Shown: one piece after another, positions 51,195 to 58,693 of the stretch
Layout of the letters: the number at the start of each line of letters is the position of its first letter
Numbering within the stretch: position 1 is the stretch's first letter
Assembly: GCF_028890485.2 (NCBI RefSeq)
Contig: NZ_JARCHV010000001.1
Location: 844,698-908,697, forward strand
Direction: 5' to 3'
From: Planococcus sp. SK3692
Lineage (GTDB): Bacteria > Bacillota > Bacilli > Bacillales_A > Planococcaceae
Length of the DNA: 64,000 bases
Translations under genes and position numbers: made by a program
Notes under the pieces: model-generated
What the model was told of the DNA's origin: nothing
Database searches by the model: none
Seen by the model: only the letters and a program-made list of their open reading frames with translations

Positions 51195-52304
51195 ATGAAA
51201 CAATATTTTCTACCCCTGCTCTTATTATTGCTGTTAGCGGGCTGTTCAAGCGAAGCAGTTACCGACTCTACTACCGCCTCCTCTTCTTCTTCGGAATCAC
51301 GCTTTCCCGATAATCCCAACGAAGAGCTGGAATTCGATACCGAAAACCTGGAAGACATTTGGTTTGCCGGTGGCTGTTTCTGGGGCGTTGAAGCCTATAT
51401 GGCACGCATCTACGGCGTCTATGAAGTGACGTCCGGCTATGCAGGCGGAACGATTGAAGACCCGACTTACGAAGAAGTGCTGACAGGCGATACTGGCTAT
51501 GCCGAAACTGTCCATTTGCGCTATGACCCGGAACGCGTTTCGCTCGAGGAGCTGCTCGACCGTTACTTCCTGATCATCGACCCGACACTCGTCGACCAGC
51601 AAGGCAATGATCGCGGCAACCAATACCGGACCGCAATTTTCTATGACGACCCATCCGCTGTGGCGGCAATCGATGAGGCCATTGCCGATGAGCAGAAAAA
51701 ATACGATAAGCCGATTGTTACCGAAGTCGAGCCGATGACAAACTATTATCTCGCGGAAAACTACCATCAAGACTACTTGGAGAAAAATCCAGATGGCTAT
51801 TGCCATGTTGATTTCACAAGCTTAGAAGACCAGGAAGTTCCGCAATTGATCGATCCGGCTGATTATCCGAAACCGGATGAAGAAGAAATCCGTGAGATGC
51901 TGACGGATGAACAATACCGCGTCACACAGGAAGACGGAACGGAGACTGCGTTCGATAATGAATACGATGGCTTTTACGAGCCTGGCATCTATGTCGACAT
52001 TGTCACAGGCGAACCGCTCTTTTCTTCCAAAGATAAATACGATTCCAAGACCGGCTGGCCGAGCTTTACGAAGCCAATCGACCCGGCAGTCGTCACTGAG
52101 CACGACGATCTTTCCCTGTTCGGCATGCAGACCGAAATCAGGAGCCGTGCTGGCGATAGCCATTTGGGGCATGTCTTTGAAGACGGGCCTGAAGATGCAG
52201 GCGGTTTACGCTATTGCATGAACAGTGCGGCACTGCGTTTTGTGCCGCTCGAAGAGATGGAAACGCAAGGCTACGGATACTTGACGGACAAAGTAACTGA
52301 ATAA
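51195..52304 (+). CDS. msrAB: Extracellular methionine sulfoxide reductase MsrA-MsrB fusion lipoprotein
   Basis: Repairs both stereoisomers of oxidised methionine on exported proteins. The 369-residue product has a lipoprotein signal ending LLAGC (Cys17) and a Ser/Thr-rich linker. The MsrA domain has GGCFWGVE (catalytic Cys61). The MsrB domain has [26 protein letters not shown] and [11 protein letters not shown] (Cys341); the zinc CxxC pairs are absent (non-zinc type). AAAGGCGGAA precedes the ATG. It forms an operon with the thioredoxin-like lipoprotein 16 bases upstream, matching the pneumococcal Etrx-MsrAB2 system. Confidence 0.94.
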   Translation: MKQYFLPLLLLLLLAGCSSEAVTDSTTASSSSSESRFPDNPNEELEFDTENLEDIWFAGGCFWGVEAYMARIYGVYEVTSGYAGGTIEDPTYEEVLTGDTGYAETVHLRYDPERVSLEELLDRYFLIIDPTLVDQQGNDRGNQYRTAIFYDDPSAVAAIDEAIADEQKKYDKPIVTEVEPMTNYYLAENYHQDYLEKNPDGYCHVDFTSLEDQEVPQLIDPADYPKPDEEEIREMLTDEQYRVTQEDGTETAFDNEYDGFYEPGIYVDIVTGEPLFSSKDKYDSKTGWPSFTKPIDPAVVTEHDDLSLFGMQTEIRSRAGDSHLGHVFEDGPEDAGGLRYCMNSAALRFVPLEEMETQGYGYLTDKVTE

Positions 52305-52312
52305 GCACGATA

Positions 52313-52349
52313 AAAGCCGGAAACCCTTTGAATGGGTTTCCGGCTTTTA
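52313..52349. terminator. Bidirectional terminator, msrAB / small-gene cluster
   Basis: AAAAGCCGGAAACCC pairs with GGGTTTCCGGCTTTT, loop TTTGAAT. Confidence 0.92.
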
Positions 52350-52366
52350 TGATCCGCAATTTCGAT

Positions 52367-52600
52367 TTATTGGCTTTCGGCGCGCTTCACTAAGCGGCGT
52401 TCCAAAATGCCTTCGACGATCATGAAATTCTGGTGACATTTCGGTCGGTACCTGCCTTTAGCAATGCCTTCGATCGTCAAGCTGCTGACGCCATATTTCA
52501 TGCCTAAGTGTTCCGCAGGAAATTCTTCAATATGATAGAAATACAAGATGCTGTAGACGGCCTCATCGCTGAGCCTGTTTAACTCGTGTGCTGTTGTCAT
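52367..52600 (-). CDS. Small HTH-like protein A of a four-gene cluster
   Basis: A 77-residue protein I cannot name. Residues about 33-55 (HLGMKYGVSSLTIEGIAKGR) look like a helix-turn-helix, and RYRPKCHQNF is basic. It aligns without gaps over 63 residues to the 70-residue protein at 52760-52972 with 17 identities (DE, Y-ILY, C-F and others), so the two are paralogues. ATG at 52600 has GGAGG nine bases upstream. Last gene of the cluster, overlapping the preceding gene by 38 bases in another frame. Confidence 0.65.
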   Translation of the reverse strand: MTTAHELNRLSDEAVYSILYFYHIEEFPAEHLGMKYGVSSLTIEGIAKGRYRPKCHQNFMIVEGILERRLVKRAESQ

Positions 52601-52730
52601 AGCGTTCGACCTCCCCATCAGGATGCTGCCGCGTGCGTTCGGCTTTATATTGTTGATACCCTTTAATAAAGCGCTCATAGCTGGCTGCAAAAGCAGCGCT
52701 GATTTTTTTCATCTCGTTGTGGTTTCCCAT
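52563..52730 (-). CDS. 55-residue hypothetical protein of the small-gene cluster
   Basis: Begins MGNHNEMKKISAAFAASYER and is a soluble, charged, helical peptide with many Lys, Arg and Glu. I do not recognise it. GGGAGTG lies six bases before the ATG. Its 3' end overlaps the start of HTH-like gene A by 38 bases, typical of tightly packed small operons, and it lies 29 bases after HTH-like gene B. Confidence 0.5.
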   Translation of the reverse strand: MGNHNEMKKISAAFAASYERFIKGYQQYKAERTRQHPDGEVERYDNSTRVKQAQR

Positions 52731-52759
52731 ATTGAACACTCCCATCAAAAGTATACTGC

Positions 52760-52972
52760 TCAGTAAGATTCCACCAAATATTTTTCAATCCGGTTGAATC
52801 CCTTGTAGCAATCTCTTCTCACATGGCCGGACAGCAAATCCTCCAAAGACTCAGCGCTGATATGAAAGCGCTGGGCCAACTCTTTAGTTTCATAGCCTTT
52901 CACTTTCCACAAGTACAGGATCAGGTAAATGTCTTCATCGCCCAGTTTAATCAGGTCACTCCGATTATCCAT
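52760..52972 (-). CDS. Small HTH-like protein B of a four-gene cluster
   Basis: A 70-residue protein, paralogue of protein A at 52367-52600. The putative HTH is ELAQRFHISAESLEDLLSGH, with a basic, Cys-containing stretch after it (VRRDCYKGFNRIEKY). GGCGG lies eight bases before the ATG. It sits 33 bases downstream of the 118-residue gene. DNA binding is inferred from shape only; the fold could also serve protein-protein contact. Confidence 0.62.
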   Translation of the reverse strand: MDNRSDLIKLGDEDIYLILYLWKVKGYETKELAQRFHISAESLEDLLSGHVRRDCYKGFNRIEKYLVESY

Positions 52973-53005
52973 TGAAATTACCGCCTTCCACTTGGTTTGG
53001 ATTGT

Positions 53006-53362
53006 TTACGCTGGCTGTTCCAGGCAGCCAATCGCCGAACTCAGCCTTGAAACGAATACTTTCGGTGACTCATGGCAACGGATCCGTACCCAAAATCCGT
53101 TTTCATGGGGTTCAGCTGTCTGCAGGTAGTCGATCGGCAGCGGCATTGGGTGGGTGACAAGCGCCTGGATAAAAACAGGCAGCTCTTCATGGCTCATCCA
53201 AACATCCACTTGATTGATGGCTGTACCGCCGTTATCGTAGCCGAGAAACCGGATCGTCCCTCCTGCAGTCCCATTGCCGATTCGGGTGCTGCTTTTCACT
53301 GATGATTGTGATTCTTGCCAAGCGTTCCCCAACGGCTTAACAAGTTCTCCCCTTTCTTCCAT
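53006..53362 (-). CDS. Hypothetical 118-residue protein heading the small-gene cluster
   Basis: No family recognised. Soluble, with SSTRIGNGTAGGTIRFLGYD, then a mixed region with paired prolines (HPMPLPIDYLQTAEPHENGF) and WVRIRCHESPKVFV. GGGAGAG lies six bases before the ATG. It is the first gene of the minus-strand cluster (118, 70, 55 and 77 residues) and is preceded by a leader with a terminator-like hairpin. The paired sheet-like segments suggest a small beta domain. Confidence 0.55.
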   Translation of the reverse strand: MEERGELVKPLGNAWQESQSSVKSSTRIGNGTAGGTIRFLGYDNGGTAINQVDVWMSHEELPVFIQALVTHPMPLPIDYLQTAEPHENGFWVRIRCHESPKVFVSRLSSAIGCLEQPA

Positions 53363-53389
53363 AACGTTCTCTCCCTTTTTTCCGTACTA

Positions 53390-53590
53390 AAAAAAGCACC
53401 GGAACAGCCTCCTCTATCCAGAGGAGAATCCTTCCGGCGCTGTGCACAGCACTATAGTCTGTCACATTCAACCAAAGTTTAAGTTTCCAGTTGCACAGAA
53501 CCGGCAATCCCCGTTCTCTGCCGCATCCGAAAGCAGCCATCCACTTCACTCGATGCACTTGCTTATAAAGCGCTAACCGAAATGGGAATT
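53390..53590 (-). promoter_or_regulatory. Candidate structured leader with attenuator upstream of the small-gene cluster
   Basis: This gap of about 460 bases between ilvA and the cluster is not empty. On the minus strand AGCGCCGGAA (53432-53441) pairs with TTCCGGTGCT (53395-53404) around an inner CTCCTC/GAGGAG stem, then seven T: a terminator before the first gene. The base of that stem can instead pair in GTGCTG-TGCA-CAGCGC (53437-53452). Upstream lies AGAGAAC/GTTCTGT (about 53490-53515), a further hairpin. It fits no riboswitch or T-box I know. Confidence 0.45.
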
Positions 53591-53766
53591 CATAGTTTGT
53601 ATAAGATGACGTGATAGTATCAGCCTACAATATTTCACATTTCTTGTAAACCCTAAATTACTGAATATTTAAATTAATATTTTATTATCATCTTTCTGTT
53701 TATTATTGATAAAATATACTTTCCTTTAGTCTATGCAAATCAAATGAGCCGCTACTTGCTGGGGAA

Positions 53767-53812
53767 TGAAAAAACTGCGCCGCCCGCTTAAAAACGCAGC
53801 AGGCAGCACAGC
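53767..53812 (-). terminator. Terminator of ilvA
   Basis: Minus strand CTGTGCTGCCTGC pairs with GCGGGCGGCGCAG using G-U pairs, followed by six T. Confidence 0.75.
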
Positions 53813-53819
53813 CATCAAA

Positions 53820-55106
53820 TTAGATCAGCAAATTGAAAAGCAATGAATCGTTATTGATGTCTTTATACGGGAACCCATTTTGCGCCATGCGTTCAACGAG
53901 CGGCCCGTAATCTGCCGGGTCCTTCAATTCGATCCCCACCAAGACGGGTCCGTGTTCCCGGTTATTTCGTTTTGTGTACTCGAAGTGGGTGATGTCATCC
54001 TGTTCGCCAAGCACGTCTCCCATGAACTTCCGGAGAGCACCCGCACGCTGCGGGAAGGTCACGATGAAATAATGCTTCAAGCCTTCATAGATTAAAGATT
54101 TTTCTTTGATTTCCTGCATGCGTTCGATATCGTTATTGCCGCCGCTGACGACGCAGACGACATTTTTCCCGCGGATTTCTTCCCGGTAAAAGTCGAGTGC
54201 CGCTACCGATAAGGCACCGGCCGGCTCTGCGACGATGGCATTTTCGTTGTACAGCTCAAGGATGGTCGTACATACTTTGCCTTCTGGGACCGGCACGATG
54301 TCATCCAGTACTTTTTGACAGATCGCCATCGATAAATCCCCGACTTGCTTGACCGCCGCCCCGTCGACAAACGTATCGATCGTATCCAGACGCGTCACTT
54401 GTCCTTCCTTAAGGGAAGCTTTCATGCTCGCCGCGCCTTCCGGTTCGACGCCGATTAGTTTCGTTGCAGGAGAAACGCCTTTCAAATACGTTCCGACACC
54501 AGACGCCAATCCCCCGCCGCCGATTGCGCAGAACATGTAATCGACCGGTTCCTGCATATCATTGAGCACTTCGACTGCGACTGTTCCTTGCCCTGCGATC
54601 ACAGCTTCCGTATTGAATGGATGGACGAAGGTCTTGCCTTCTTCCGAACAGACTTCCATCGCTGCCGCAAAGGCATCATCAAAGCTATCGCCGATTAAGA
54701 CGACTTCTACATACTCGCCGCCAAAGCGTTTCACTTGAGAGACTTTCTGGCTCGGTGTCGTAAGCGGCATGAAGATCTTGCCTTCGATGCCGAGCGCCTT
54801 GCAGGAATATGCAACGCCTTGCGCATGGTTGCCGGCGCTCGCGCAGACGACGCCTTTGGATCGTTCGGATTCGGTCATGCTGCGGATGAAATTATAGGCG
54901 CCGCGCAATTTGAACGACCGGACCACTTGCTGGTCTTCGCGCTTCAAAAAGACATTGCAGCCATAGCGTGCCGAAAGAATCTCGTTGCGCTGTAAGGGCG
55001 TCCGGATGATGACATCCTTCAGCGCCTGATTGGCGACCATAATATCGGCCACGGTCACCTCTTTAGCAACGACTTCCCTTTCCAGCTCTGTGATGTTTTT
55101 TGCCAT
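53820..55106 (-). CDS. ilvA: Threonine dehydratase (threonine ammonia-lyase)
   Basis: Converts threonine to 2-oxobutyrate, the first step of isoleucine synthesis. The 428-residue enzyme has the PLP lysine in VRSFKLRGAYN, the phosphate-binding GGGGLASG and a C-terminal ACT-like regulatory domain (about 335-428: FIVTFPQRAGALRKFMGD, VLVGIELKD), consistent with isoleucine feedback. ATG at 55106 has GAGGGTGA upstream; an ATG six codons before lacks one. It is alone rather than in an ilv-leu operon, and I see no T-box in front. Confidence 0.95.
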   Translation of the reverse strand: MAKNITELEREVVAKEVTVADIMVANQALKDVIIRTPLQRNEILSARYGCNVFLKREDQQVVRSFKLRGAYNFIRSMTESERSKGVVCASAGNHAQGVAYSCKALGIEGKIFMPLTTPSQKVSQVKRFGGEYVEVVLIGDSFDDAFAAAMEVCSEEGKTFVHPFNTEAVIAGQGTVAVEVLNDMQEPVDYMFCAIGGGGLASGVGTYLKGVSPATKLIGVEPEGAASMKASLKEGQVTRLDTIDTFVDGAAVKQVGDLSMAICQKVLDDIVPVPEGKVCTTILELYNENAIVAEPAGALSVAALDFYREEIRGKNVVCVVSGGNNDIERMQEIKEKSLIYEGLKHYFIVTFPQRAGALRKFMGDVLGEQDDITHFEYTKRNNREHGPVLVGIELKDPADYGPLVERMAQNGFPYKDINNDSLLFNLLI

Positions 55107-55311
55107 CTGATTCACCCTCTTCATTTTGATTATTGAATTACTCTAACACATCAGCGGGCTTTGTTGTGTAAAAATTTAGACAATTTGATGATCTTTTCAC
55201 AAGATTTTCGGTTTTTCTTAAATGAATGCGGTTTCAATTTTCAAATGGGGTAAACTAGATAGAAAAAGAAGCTTGACGCAGCATTTATTTTAATGAAGGG
55301 GAGATGATTTT

Positions 55312-56235
55312 TTGGAAGATGTTCATCGTAAAATCGCTATTATCACTGGCGGCAATAGCGGCATCGGATGGGAAGCCGCCAATATGCTCGCCGGCCGGGG
55401 CTTCTCGATTCTGCTGGCAGTCCGCGATTTGGTCAAAGGCGAAAACGCTAAACGGGAGATCCTCGATTACCATCCGGAAGCGACGGTTGCCGTTTTGAAG
55501 CTCGACTTGGCCGATCTCGCCAGCGTCCGCCATTTTGCGGACAGCTACAAAAAGCATTTCCGTTCACTCGATTTACTGGTCAATAATGCAGGGATCATGA
55601 TGCCGCCTTACGGAAAAACGAAAGACGGCTTTGAATTGCAGTTCGGCAGCAATTACCTCGGCCATTTTGCGTTGACCGCCCACCTTCTGCCGCTGCTCGC
55701 GAAAACTTCAGGCTCGCGCGTCATCACGCTCGGCAGCCTCGCCCATAACCGCGGCGCGATCGATTTCGATAATCTTGACGGCTCGAAAGGCTATCGCCCG
55801 AAAAAATTCTACAACCAAAGCAAGCTCGCCAATATGCTGTTTGCGATGGAACTCGACCGGCGGCTGAAAAAGCACCACATCCAGACGATCAGCGTCGCCT
55901 GCCATCCCGGCGTTTCTGCCACTAATATCTTCAAGATCGGCAAATACGATGCACCGGTGTTGCTGAGGGATTTCGCCAACCGCTTTCTCCAGCCGCCGGA
56001 CATGGGAGCGCTCGCTACCGTCCACGCCGCAACAGAACCGGATCTCACAGGCGGTGAATACATCGGCCCTGCCGGCAAAGGCCGAAGAAAAGGCTATCCC
56101 GCACTGGATACGCCTCACCCGACGGCCGTTGACGAAGCACTTGCCAAAAAACTATGGGACGTGGCCGAGCAGATGACAGGCGTCCGCTTCGACTTTGAAA
56201 CAGCCAAAAATCTAGGCGTTTCTATTGAAGATTAA
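55312..56235 (+). CDS. SDR oxidoreductase, retinol-dehydrogenase-like
   Basis: A 307-residue extended-type short-chain dehydrogenase: TGGNSGIGWEAANMLAGRG binds NAD(P), NNAGIMMPP, Ser in TLGSLAHNRG, YNQSKLANMLF (Tyr, Lys) and ACHPGVSATN near the end, the layout of retinol dehydrogenase/WWOX-like bacterial SDRs. TTG at 55312 is preceded by AAGGGGAG at eight bases, and no closer ATG fits. Substrate unknown. It is divergent from ilvA. Confidence 0.85.
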   Translation: MEDVHRKIAIITGGNSGIGWEAANMLAGRGFSILLAVRDLVKGENAKREILDYHPEATVAVLKLDLADLASVRHFADSYKKHFRSLDLLVNNAGIMMPPYGKTKDGFELQFGSNYLGHFALTAHLLPLLAKTSGSRVITLGSLAHNRGAIDFDNLDGSKGYRPKKFYNQSKLANMLFAMELDRRLKKHHIQTISVACHPGVSATNIFKIGKYDAPVLLRDFANRFLQPPDMGALATVHAATEPDLTGGEYIGPAGKGRRKGYPALDTPHPTAVDEALAKKLWDVAEQMTGVRFDFETAKNLGVSIED

Positions 56236-56346
56236 CATGTACGACAATTCTGAAATCTTTTTTTGATGAAAAACCCGATTATTGGTACACTTAGCAGGGA
56301 ACAGGATTAATGCAGTCAAAATTTCTTAATCTAAGGAGCTGAGACG

Positions 56347-57234
56347 ATGAACACAAAACAATTTGAAGTAATGAAAAACGGCAAGGGCTTTATCGCTGCA
56401 CTCGACCAAAGCGGTGGCAGCACGCCAAAAGCGTTAAAACTTTATGGTGTTAATGAAGATGCTTACTCCAACGAAGATGAAATGTACGACTTGATTCATG
56501 AAATGAGAACACGCGTCATGACCGCACCGGCATTTTCGTCGGATTATGTGCTAGGTGCCATCTTGTTTGAACAGACGATGGACCGCGAAGTATACGGCAA
56601 ATATACAAGTAATTATCTATGGGACGCGAAAGGCGTCGTTCCCTTCCTTAAAATCGATAAAGGTTTGGCAGATGAACAGAACGGCGTTCAATTGATGAAG
56701 CCGAACCCGAATTTGGGCGAGCTATTGAAGCGTGCGGTCGAACGCAATGTCTTCGGCACGAAGATGCGCTCTGTCATCAAAGAACCGAATGCGGAAGGCA
56801 TCAAGCAAGTCGTCGACCAGCAATTCGAAGTGGCGAAAGAAGTCATCGCCGCAGGACTTGTGCCGATCATCGAGCCAGAAGTCGACATCAACAGCGCAGA
56901 CAAAGAACGCATCGAGGCCATGCTGAATGATGAAATCCTCAGCCATCTTGATAAGCTTAGCGATGATGAGTACGTCATGTTGAAATTGACGATCCCGACG
57001 CTGGCGAATTTCTATAAAGAATTGATCGACCACCCTCGTGTCGTGCGTGTTGTGGCATTGTCCGGTGGATATCCGCGCGAGCAGGCGAACCAGAAGCTTG
57101 CTGAAAACAAAGGCTTGATTGCCAGCTTCTCACGCGCCCTGTCAGAAGGTTTGAGCGCTGACCAGTCGGATGAAGAGTTCAACACGACGCTCGAAAAGTC
57201 CATCAAAGAAATCTACGAAGCATCCATTACATGA
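56347..57234 (+). CDS. fda: Fructose-bisphosphate aldolase, class I
   Basis: Splits fructose 1,6-bisphosphate through a Schiff-base lysine. The 295-residue product matches the staphylococcal Fda type in length and motifs: [50 protein letters not shown] (Schiff-base lysine region) and [23 protein letters not shown] precedes the ATG. Bacilli normally use class II FbaA; a class I enzyme often works in gluconeogenesis or under metal limitation. Single gene with a strong terminator. Confidence 0.95.
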   Translation: MNTKQFEVMKNGKGFIAALDQSGGSTPKALKLYGVNEDAYSNEDEMYDLIHEMRTRVMTAPAFSSDYVLGAILFEQTMDREVYGKYTSNYLWDAKGVVPFLKIDKGLADEQNGVQLMKPNPNLGELLKRAVERNVFGTKMRSVIKEPNAEGIKQVVDQQFEVAKEVIAAGLVPIIEPEVDINSADKERIEAMLNDEILSHLDKLSDDEYVMLKLTIPTLANFYKELIDHPRVVRVVALSGGYPREQANQKLAENKGLIASFSRALSEGLSADQSDEEFNTTLEKSIKEIYEASIT

Positions 57235-57237
57235 TAT

Positions 57238-57272
57238 AAAAAAAGCGCTCCCTTTGTGGTGCGCTTTTTTTC
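57238..57272 (+). terminator. Terminator of fda
   Basis: AAAAAGCGC pairs with GCGCTTTTT around a small inner stem-loop, then a T-run. Confidence 0.88.
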
Positions 57273-57329
57273 TTATGGATTGTATAAATAAAATTAAACC
57301 CAGGCCTTATAGTAAATTCATCATGTTTG

Positions 57330-57515
57330 AGATTCCGCTTCAGGGAGGACGATTGGGGCTCGCAGGATGCGAGTCATGCAGCTGATGCGACAGGACGTCG
57401 CGCTTTCAGCTGCCCGGGGATGGGGCAGGTGTTGAGCCAATGTGCCGCAAAGAGCGCGTCACATTTGTCTCGCCAGCCCGCGCGGTCCCCCAGGCGTCGC
57501 CTCCCTTCCGCTCCA
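57330..57515. repeat. Palindrome-rich intergenic element
   Basis: Part of a 660-base gene-free stretch. It holds nested hairpins: GCTCGCAGGATGCGAGTC (57357-57374), GCAGCTGA/TCAGCTGC (57378-57413) enclosing GCGAC/GTCGC, and a GC-rich block CCCGCGCGGTCCCCCAGGCG. It is more GC-rich than the rest of the gap and has no reading frame with a ribosome site. It resembles a dispersed intergenic repeat type I recall from Bacillales, not verified. Confidence 0.5.
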
Positions 57516-57671
57516 TCTCTAGTTTTAGTGAGGAAGACATGTTTTCTTCCATTGGAATTTGCGTCAATAATTTTATATATCCTTCCAAGATGAAAGGTGA
57601 AAGTTATAACATCTTTATAATTGCCATATCTAAATAAGCAACATCCACCAGCGGATTTACATGAGAAAAAG

Positions 57672-57812
57672 ATGCTTCATCACTCAAAAGCATAAACGAG
57701 ATCTATTAGCCGAACCGCGCACCTGGGCGAGCCGATGCCATAAGGCAAGCGCCCTTCTTGGCTTATGGCTAAAGGCCAGCCCTAAGCGGGAGGCGGCTGC
57801 TTGGTGATGGAG
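57672..57812. repeat. Large imperfect cruciform element
   Basis: Outer arms TTCATCAC/GTGATGGA, middle arms AGCCG/CGGCT and inner arms GCCATAAG (57737-57744)/CTTATGGC (57762-57769) with CAAG/CTTG inside. No T-run follows, so it is not a simple terminator. It could be a MITE-like repeat or a structured RNA. No coding frame is seen. Confidence 0.5.
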
Positions 57813-57898
57813 TCATCAATGAAGATATCTGCTCGCATACTTATTTAATTATTTTTACTTGTTTCATTTGCGAACACCTATTAAAAAGGAGGAATTCC

Positions 57899-58069
57899 AT
57901 GTTATATTTTCTGGTTCCGATCGGTATTTTGGTGGGACTTGGCTTTATCGTCGACCGCCGGCGCAGAGCTTCCGCCTATTACGGCAAGCCGACCCATCCT
58001 GATGCCAAGCCTGGTGATAGCTCGAATTACACAATGGGCGACAACCGCTATACGAGCGGCGGCGAATAA
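57899..58069 (+). CDS. 56-residue small membrane-anchored protein
   Basis: Begins MLYFLVPIGILVGLGFIVDR, one membrane helix, then RRRASAYYGKPTHPDAKPG and a polar Gly/Ser/Asn-rich end (TSGGE). AAAGGAGG lies six bases before the ATG, an excellent ribosome site, and a terminator follows the stop. Family unknown to me. The positive RRRR-like stretch after the helix suggests the tail stays in the cytoplasm. Confidence 0.65.
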   Translation: MLYFLVPIGILVGLGFIVDRRRRASAYYGKPTHPDAKPGDSSNYTMGDNRYTSGGE

Positions 58070-58079
58070 GCGACCAGCA

Positions 58080-58120
58080 AAAAAAGCCGCGGCACCCGAT
58101 TTGGGATGCTGCGGCTTTTC
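58080..58120. terminator. Bidirectional terminator, small membrane gene / DUF1456
   Basis: AAAAGCCGC pairs with GCGGCTTTT with an imperfect inner stem, A-run before. Confidence 0.85.
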
Positions 58121-58121
58121 G

Positions 58122-58604
58122 TTATGGACGATAATTGAGCGTGATGCCTTTGAGGAGATTGCGCATGAGCTGGTCGCCCAGTTCCTTATAGTGTTTATGG
58201 CCTTCTTTCCGGAGAAAGGCGCCGAGTTCACCTTTAGAAACGTTGATCCCGGCCAGCTTCCATAAATCGAGCAAGTCTTCGCTCGTCAATTCCAGCGCGA
58301 TGCGAAGCTTTTTCAAGACCAGGTTGTTGATGTGCTCGCCGCTTACTTCGGGCGGGCCGGAGTCGCCGGGTTTGGGTCCGCGGTTGAAGGTAATCAGCCC
58401 GTTCAAGAAGCGCTCCAATTGGTCGTTTGCCAATGGGATATTGGCTTCTGCCCCTTCATCGTCGGGTTCCGGCGTTTTCGTTAAAATCAATGGTACATCG
58501 ACGGCATCCACTTTCTCGCCGCCGAGTGCGAAAATTTCTTTTACATCGCTATTTTTCAAATCCAGCGCATAGCGCAGCCGGATCAAAATATCGTTATTGT
58601 CCAT
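58122..58604 (-). CDS. yehS: DUF1456 protein (YehS family)
   Basis: A 160-residue cytoplasmic protein made of two DUF1456 repeats: NNDILIRLRYALDLKNSDVK with FLNGLITFNRG, and NLVLKKLRIALELTSEDLLD with LMRNLLKGITL. The order and length match E. coli YehS. The repeats are helical and resemble a small HTH-type bundle; function is unknown. A Pro/Gly/Asp-rich linker (PEPDDEGAE; GPKPGDSGPP) joins them. Single gene behind the acyl-CoA ligase terminator. Confidence 0.9.
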   Translation of the reverse strand: MDNNDILIRLRYALDLKNSDVKEIFALGGEKVDAVDVPLILTKTPEPDDEGAEANIPLANDQLERFLNGLITFNRGPKPGDSGPPEVSGEHINNLVLKKLRIALELTSEDLLDLWKLAGINVSKGELGAFLRKEGHKHYKELGDQLMRNLLKGITLNYRP

Positions 58605-58659
58605 ATGAAAAATCCTCCTGCCATGTTCTATTCAAATCCTGTTCCATCATAACACAGAG

Positions 58660-58693
58660 AAATGGCGCCCCGGAGCATCAGGGCGCCATTTTT
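58660..58693 (-). terminator. Terminator of the acyl-CoA ligase gene
   Basis: AATGGCGCCC pairs with GGGCGCCATT around a 10-base loop; TTTCTC follows on the minus strand. Confidence 0.75.

Noticed and set aside
53337-53558. 73-codon minus-strand frame over the leader
   Set aside because: It runs through the terminator-like hairpin and lacks a ribosome site; the DNA is better read as a structured leader.
55225-55245. CodY box near ilvA
   Set aside because: AATTTTC matches only the first half of the consensus; the second half is absent.
55107-55311. T-box leader before ilvA
   Set aside because: No specifier stem or conserved GGTGG-type T-box sequence, and the gap to the divergent gene is too small.
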